A stretch of 9,716 nucleotides of DNA from the NCBI GenBank assembly GCA_040391535.1, contig JBEBXQ010000159.1, positions 1 to 9,716 of the forward strand. Reading direction: 5' to 3'. This stretch comes from JBEBXQ01 sp040391535. GTDB taxonomy: Bacteria > Bacteroidota > Bacteroidia > Cytophagales > Spirosomataceae. The position numbers were made by a program, and so were the translations under genes. Each line of letters starts with the position of its first letter. Position 1 is the first letter of the stretch. Below the pieces are notes generated by a model. It was not told the DNA's origin. It did no database searches and saw nothing but the letters and a program-made list of their open reading frames with translations. Shown here piece after piece: positions 7,565-9,716 of this stretch.

Positions 7565-7598
7565 TTCATACGCAATCCCCTTGCCGGTTGTGTATGAA
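7565..7598. repeat. 11-bp stem-loop in the catalase/APS kinase intergenic region
   Basis: TTCATACGCAA (7565-7575) pairs with TTGTGTATGAA (7588-7598) over all 11 positions with one G-T wobble, around a 12-base loop (7576-7587). On the plus strand it is followed by the pyrimidine-rich run GTTTCTCTTTTC (7599-7610), a loose terminator-like arrangement. It could end a short plus-strand RNA, or sit in the leader of the minus-strand APS kinase transcript. It is the longest dyad in this intergenic region. Confidence 0.45.
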
Positions 7599-7681
7599 GT
7601 TTCTCTTTTCATTGTCATTTTACGTTCTCCTGTATTTGGAATAAATTTAAATTGATCTTCCCCATCCTTTCATTCTGGAAA

Positions 7682-7712
7682 TTTTGTAAATTGGTGTAAA
7701 AATTATACAAAA
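7682..7712. promoter_or_regulatory. Candidate operator dyad TTTTGTA-N17-TACAAAA upstream of catalase
   Basis: Perfect 7-bp arms (7682-7688 and 7706-7712) are separated by 17 bases and lie 79 to 109 bases upstream of the catalase start. A further TTGTAA follows at 7721-7726. Position suggests control of the catalase by a dimeric regulator. It does not match the PerR or OxyR consensus as I know them. AT-richness raises the chance of coincidence. Confidence 0.25.
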
Positions 7713-7790
7713 AAATTCAGTTGTAATTTTTACCTTTTTCATGAAGACTTTTATCCGATTATTCATTGCATTCTAACGTAAATAACAACT

Positions 7791-9314
7791 ATGACTAACG
7801 AAGAGAATAAGGACAAACTGACCTCTATTAACGGCCGGCCGATTGCCGACAATACCAATACCCAAACCGCAGGCCCGAGAGGTCCTGTTTTATTACAGGA
7901 TGTCTGGTTTCTGGAAAAAATGGCCCATTTTGACAGAGAAGTAATACCAGAACGACGTATGCATGCCAAAGGGTCGGGTGCCTATGGAACCTTTACCGTA
8001 ACACATGATATTACCCAATATACCAAAGCAAGCCTGTTTTCGCAGATTGGCAAACAGACTGAAATGTTTGTACGCTTCTCAACCGTAGCAGGCGAACGCG
8101 GCGCGGCTGACGCGGAGAGAGATATCCGCGGCTTTGCCATGAAATTTTATACTGACGAAGGCAACTGGGATCTTGTGGGCAACAACACCCCCGTATTCTT
8201 TTTCAAAGACCCGCTTCGTTTTCCTGATCTTAACCACGCGGTTAAAAGAGATCCTAAAACCAACCTCAGAAGTGCCAATAACAACTGGGATTTCTGGACT
8301 TCGATTCCAGAATCACTGCATCAGGTGACCATTGTCATGAGTGATCGGGGTATTCCTAAAACAATGCGGAATATGCACGGATTCGGAAGTCATACGTTCA
8401 GTATGATCAATGCTGACAATGAACGGGTCTGGGTTAAATTCCACCTGGTTTCACAACAGGGCATTGAAAACCTGAGTGATGCGGAAACAGCAGCACTGGT
8501 AGGAACCGACAGGGAAAGCTCGCAACGGGATCTGTTCTACAGCATTGAAAACGGCGACTTCCCCCGGTGGAATATGAAAATACAGGTAATGACAATGGAA
8601 CAGGCCCGAAACCATTACCATAATCCGTTTGACCTCACCAAAGTATGGCCCAAAGGGGAGTATCCGTTGATTGATGTGGGTTATTTTGAATTGAACAGAA
8701 ACCCTGAGAACTACTTTGCAGAGGTAGAGCAGGCTGCTTTTAACCCTGCGAACATTGTGGAAGGGATAGGATTTTCACCTGACAAAATGCTTCAGGGCCG
8801 TCTTTTCTCCTATGGTGATGCGCAGCGTTATCGCCTTGGAGTTAACCATAATCTTATTCCGGTGAATCAGGCCAAATGCCCTGTAAGTTCCTTTCACCGG
8901 GACGGAGCCATGCGTGTAGACGGTAATTACGGAGCCAAAGTCCATTACACACCGAACAGCTACGGTGCATGGAATGAGCAGCCACAGGTAAAAGAACCAT
9001 CTCTGCCGCTGGAAGGTGATGCCGATAACTGGAATCACTATGAGGACAATAACGACCACTATACCCAGCCGGGTAACCTGTTCAGGCTGATGACTCCTGA
9101 AAAGCGGCAATTGCTATTTGAAAACACAGCACGTGCCATTAGCGGGGCGGAAGAATTCATCAAAATCCGTCATGCTCAGAATTGTTATATTGCTGATCCG
9201 GCTTATGGCGAAGGTGTAGCTAAAGCAATGGAACTGGATATCAACAAAGTAGTTACGCGAGAATTGTGCGACTGGTTCAGGGCCAATCCTCAGTTTATGG
9301 TGCAGAAAGCGTAA
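7791..9314 (+). CDS. katA: Monofunctional haem catalase, small-subunit (clade 3-like)
   Basis: This enzyme breaks hydrogen peroxide into water and oxygen, most likely in the cytoplasm (no signal peptide visible). It is 507 aa, normal for small-subunit catalases and lacking the extra C-terminal domain of large ones. The distal catalytic His is H58 in RRMHAKGSGAYG (55-66). The catalytic Asn is N131 in DLVGNNTPVFF (127-137). The proximal haem ligand is Y341 in GRLFSYGDAQRYR (336-348), with R337 four residues before it. The spacings H58 to N131 (73) and H58 to Y341 (283) agree with those in mammalian catalase. The ATG at 7791 follows an AT-rich leader without a clear Shine-Dalgarno sequence. The gene stands alone, divergent from the APS kinase, and ends in its own terminator. 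The clade is inferred from length and overall likeness, not from a tree. Confidence 0.97.
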   Translation: MTNEENKDKLTSINGRPIADNTNTQTAGPRGPVLLQDVWFLEKMAHFDREVIPERRMHAKGSGAYGTFTVTHDITQYTKASLFSQIGKQTEMFVRFSTVAGERGAADAERDIRGFAMKFYTDEGNWDLVGNNTPVFFFKDPLRFPDLNHAVKRDPKTNLRSANNNWDFWTSIPESLHQVTIVMSDRGIPKTMRNMHGFGSHTFSMINADNERVWVKFHLVSQQGIENLSDAETAALVGTDRESSQRDLFYSIENGDFPRWNMKIQVMTMEQARNHYHNPFDLTKVWPKGEYPLIDVGYFELNRNPENYFAEVEQAAFNPANIVEGIGFSPDKMLQGRLFSYGDAQRYRLGVNHNLIPVNQAKCPVSSFHRDGAMRVDGNYGAKVHYTPNSYGAWNEQPQVKEPSLPLEGDADNWNHYEDNNDHYTQPGNLFRLMTPEKRQLLFENTARAISGAEEFIKIRHAQNCYIADPAYGEGVAKAMELDINKVVTRELCDWFRANPQFMVQKA

Positions 9315-9333
9315 ACATAGCATATGATTACCC

Positions 9334-9377
9334 ATGCGGGCCACGAAATAATCCCTTCGTGGCCCGCATTGTTTTTT
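9334..9377 (+). terminator. Intrinsic terminator of the catalase gene
   Basis: A perfect 14-bp GC-rich inverted repeat (ATGCGGGCCACGAA at 9334-9347, TTCGTGGCCCGCAT at 9356-9369) with an 8-base loop is followed by TGTTTTTT (9370-9377). It begins 19 bases after the catalase stop. The T-run is only on the plus-strand side, so it serves the catalase. The convergent minus-strand gene would meet the stem without a following T-run, though the stem could still slow transcription from that side. Confidence 0.92.
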
Positions 9378-9433
9378 ATGATCCTTTTCCGCAGGAGGTT
9401 ATAAGCCATTTCAAATACACCAGGCCTAACATT

Positions 9434-9716
9434 TTATTCATCCAGAAAACGGCTGATATCAATTTCATGCAATACATTTCCTTTTGGAAAGTAGAGTTTG
9501 TCTCCTGCTTTTCTTGCCCAGACAGGCGCTTCAAAAGTCCCCACAGGCGTGCCTTCTGAAGTATTTAACACCATAGTCTGCGTCTTATTACCTAAAAACA
9601 TAAACTGACTTGTATTCAGATAATTAAAGTAAAGCGTATTATCATCAACCACCTCTGTAAATTCGAGATCGCTATTGAATTTCAGTACCTCATTCAGCAC
9701 ATTAACGATATAGACA
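9434..9716 (-). CDS. Unrecognised protein, C-terminal part only (runs off the right edge)
   Basis: The frame is open from the stop at 9434-9436 to the last complete codon at the window edge, giving at least 93 residues of the C-terminus. A GTG at 9700 could be read as a start, but the open frame continues beyond it, so I treat the gene as 5'-truncated. I do not recognise the family. The sequence alternates short beta-prone stretches with turns (TLYFNYLNTSQFMFLG, TMVLNTSEGTPVGTF, AGDKLYFPKGNVLHEIDI). This resembles the end of a beta-propeller or another all-beta repeat protein, but is not diagnostic. No cysteines or membrane helices are visible in this part. It converges on the catalase with a 119-base gap. 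Function cannot be assigned. Confidence 0.7.
   Translation of the reverse strand, partial: VYIVNVLNEVLKFNSDLEFTEVVDDNTLYFNYLNTSQFMFLGNKTQTMVLNTSEGTPVGTFEAPVWARKAGDKLYFPKGNVLHEIDISRFLDE

Larger units (their letters stand above)
7399..7790. other. Divergent intergenic region, 392 bases, no convincing gene
   Basis: This stretch separates the minus-strand APS kinase from the plus-strand catalase and must carry both promoters. It is AT-rich, and the only frame of note (plus strand, 7452-7655, 67 codons) has no recognisable protein features. Its striking property is a run of dyads: 7448-7465, 7497-7510, 7530-7537, 7538-7553, 7551-7564, 7565-7598 and 7682-7712. I looked for Bacteroidota promoters. 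TAnnTTTG-like boxes with one mismatch occur at 7642-7649, 7687-7694 and 7731-7738, but none has a TTG/TTTG element at the right distance, so I do not assign a promoter. Confidence 0.6.

Noticed and set aside
7452..7655. Plus-strand frame of 67 codons in the divergent intergenic region
   Set aside because: It runs through the dyad cluster, has no recognisable domain or ribosome binding site, and looks like translated non-coding AT-rich DNA.
8775..9110. Minus-strand frame of 111 codons inside the catalase gene
   Set aside because: It is fully antisense to conserved catalase sequence, including the proximal haem-ligand region. It is a shadow frame.
9391..9399. GCAGGAGGT resembling a Shine-Dalgarno sequence after the catalase terminator
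   Set aside because: No suitable start codon with an open frame follows at the right distance, and Bacteroidota seldom rely on strong Shine-Dalgarno sites.

Overview
The window looks like a chromosomal segment from a member of the Bacteroidota. The evidence is moderate GC (mid-40s percent by eye), start codons with no clear Shine-Dalgarno sequence but AT-rich leaders, Bacteroidota-like lipoprotein efflux components, and no sigma70-type promoters. I cannot name a genus from the sequence alone. There are six complete genes and one partial gene.

Left part (1-5893, minus strand): a complete tripartite RND efflux operon. In transcription order it encodes a periplasmic adaptor lipoprotein (MFP, 388 aa), an AcrB-class inner-membrane pump (1050 aa, with the proton-relay residues D407, D408 and K947 in place), and a TolC/OprM-type outer-membrane lipoprotein (490 aa from the start I prefer). 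The pump and outer-membrane genes are one base apart. The adaptor and pump genes are 79 bases apart, with a short GC-rich hairpin between them. No regulator gene lies in the window. A dyad 48 to 61 bases upstream of the adaptor start is a candidate operator.

Middle part (6036-7398, minus strand): two overlapping genes, an APS kinase (CysC-like) and a P-loop sulfotransferase. The kinase would make PAPS and the sulfotransferase would use it, so they form a compact sulfonation pair. The acceptor is unknown, and no ATP sulfurylase is present to supply APS.

The divergent intergenic region (7399-7790, 392 bases) holds no convincing gene. It is unusually rich in perfect or near-perfect dyads, including an 11-bp stem at 7565-7598, and must carry the promoters of both flanking units.

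Right part (7791-9716): a complete monofunctional haem catalase (507 aa, plus strand) with an excellent intrinsic terminator, followed by the 3' end of an unrecognised convergent minus-strand gene that runs off the right edge.

The genes suit an accessory stress or cell-surface region (efflux, sulfonation, peroxide detoxification), but nothing shows that the three units work together. I see no mobile elements, CRISPR arrays, rRNA or tRNA genes, and no clear evidence of a new defence or biosynthetic system. The most unusual elements are the kinase-sulfotransferase pair with its atypical APS-kinase motif and the dyad-rich intergenic region.
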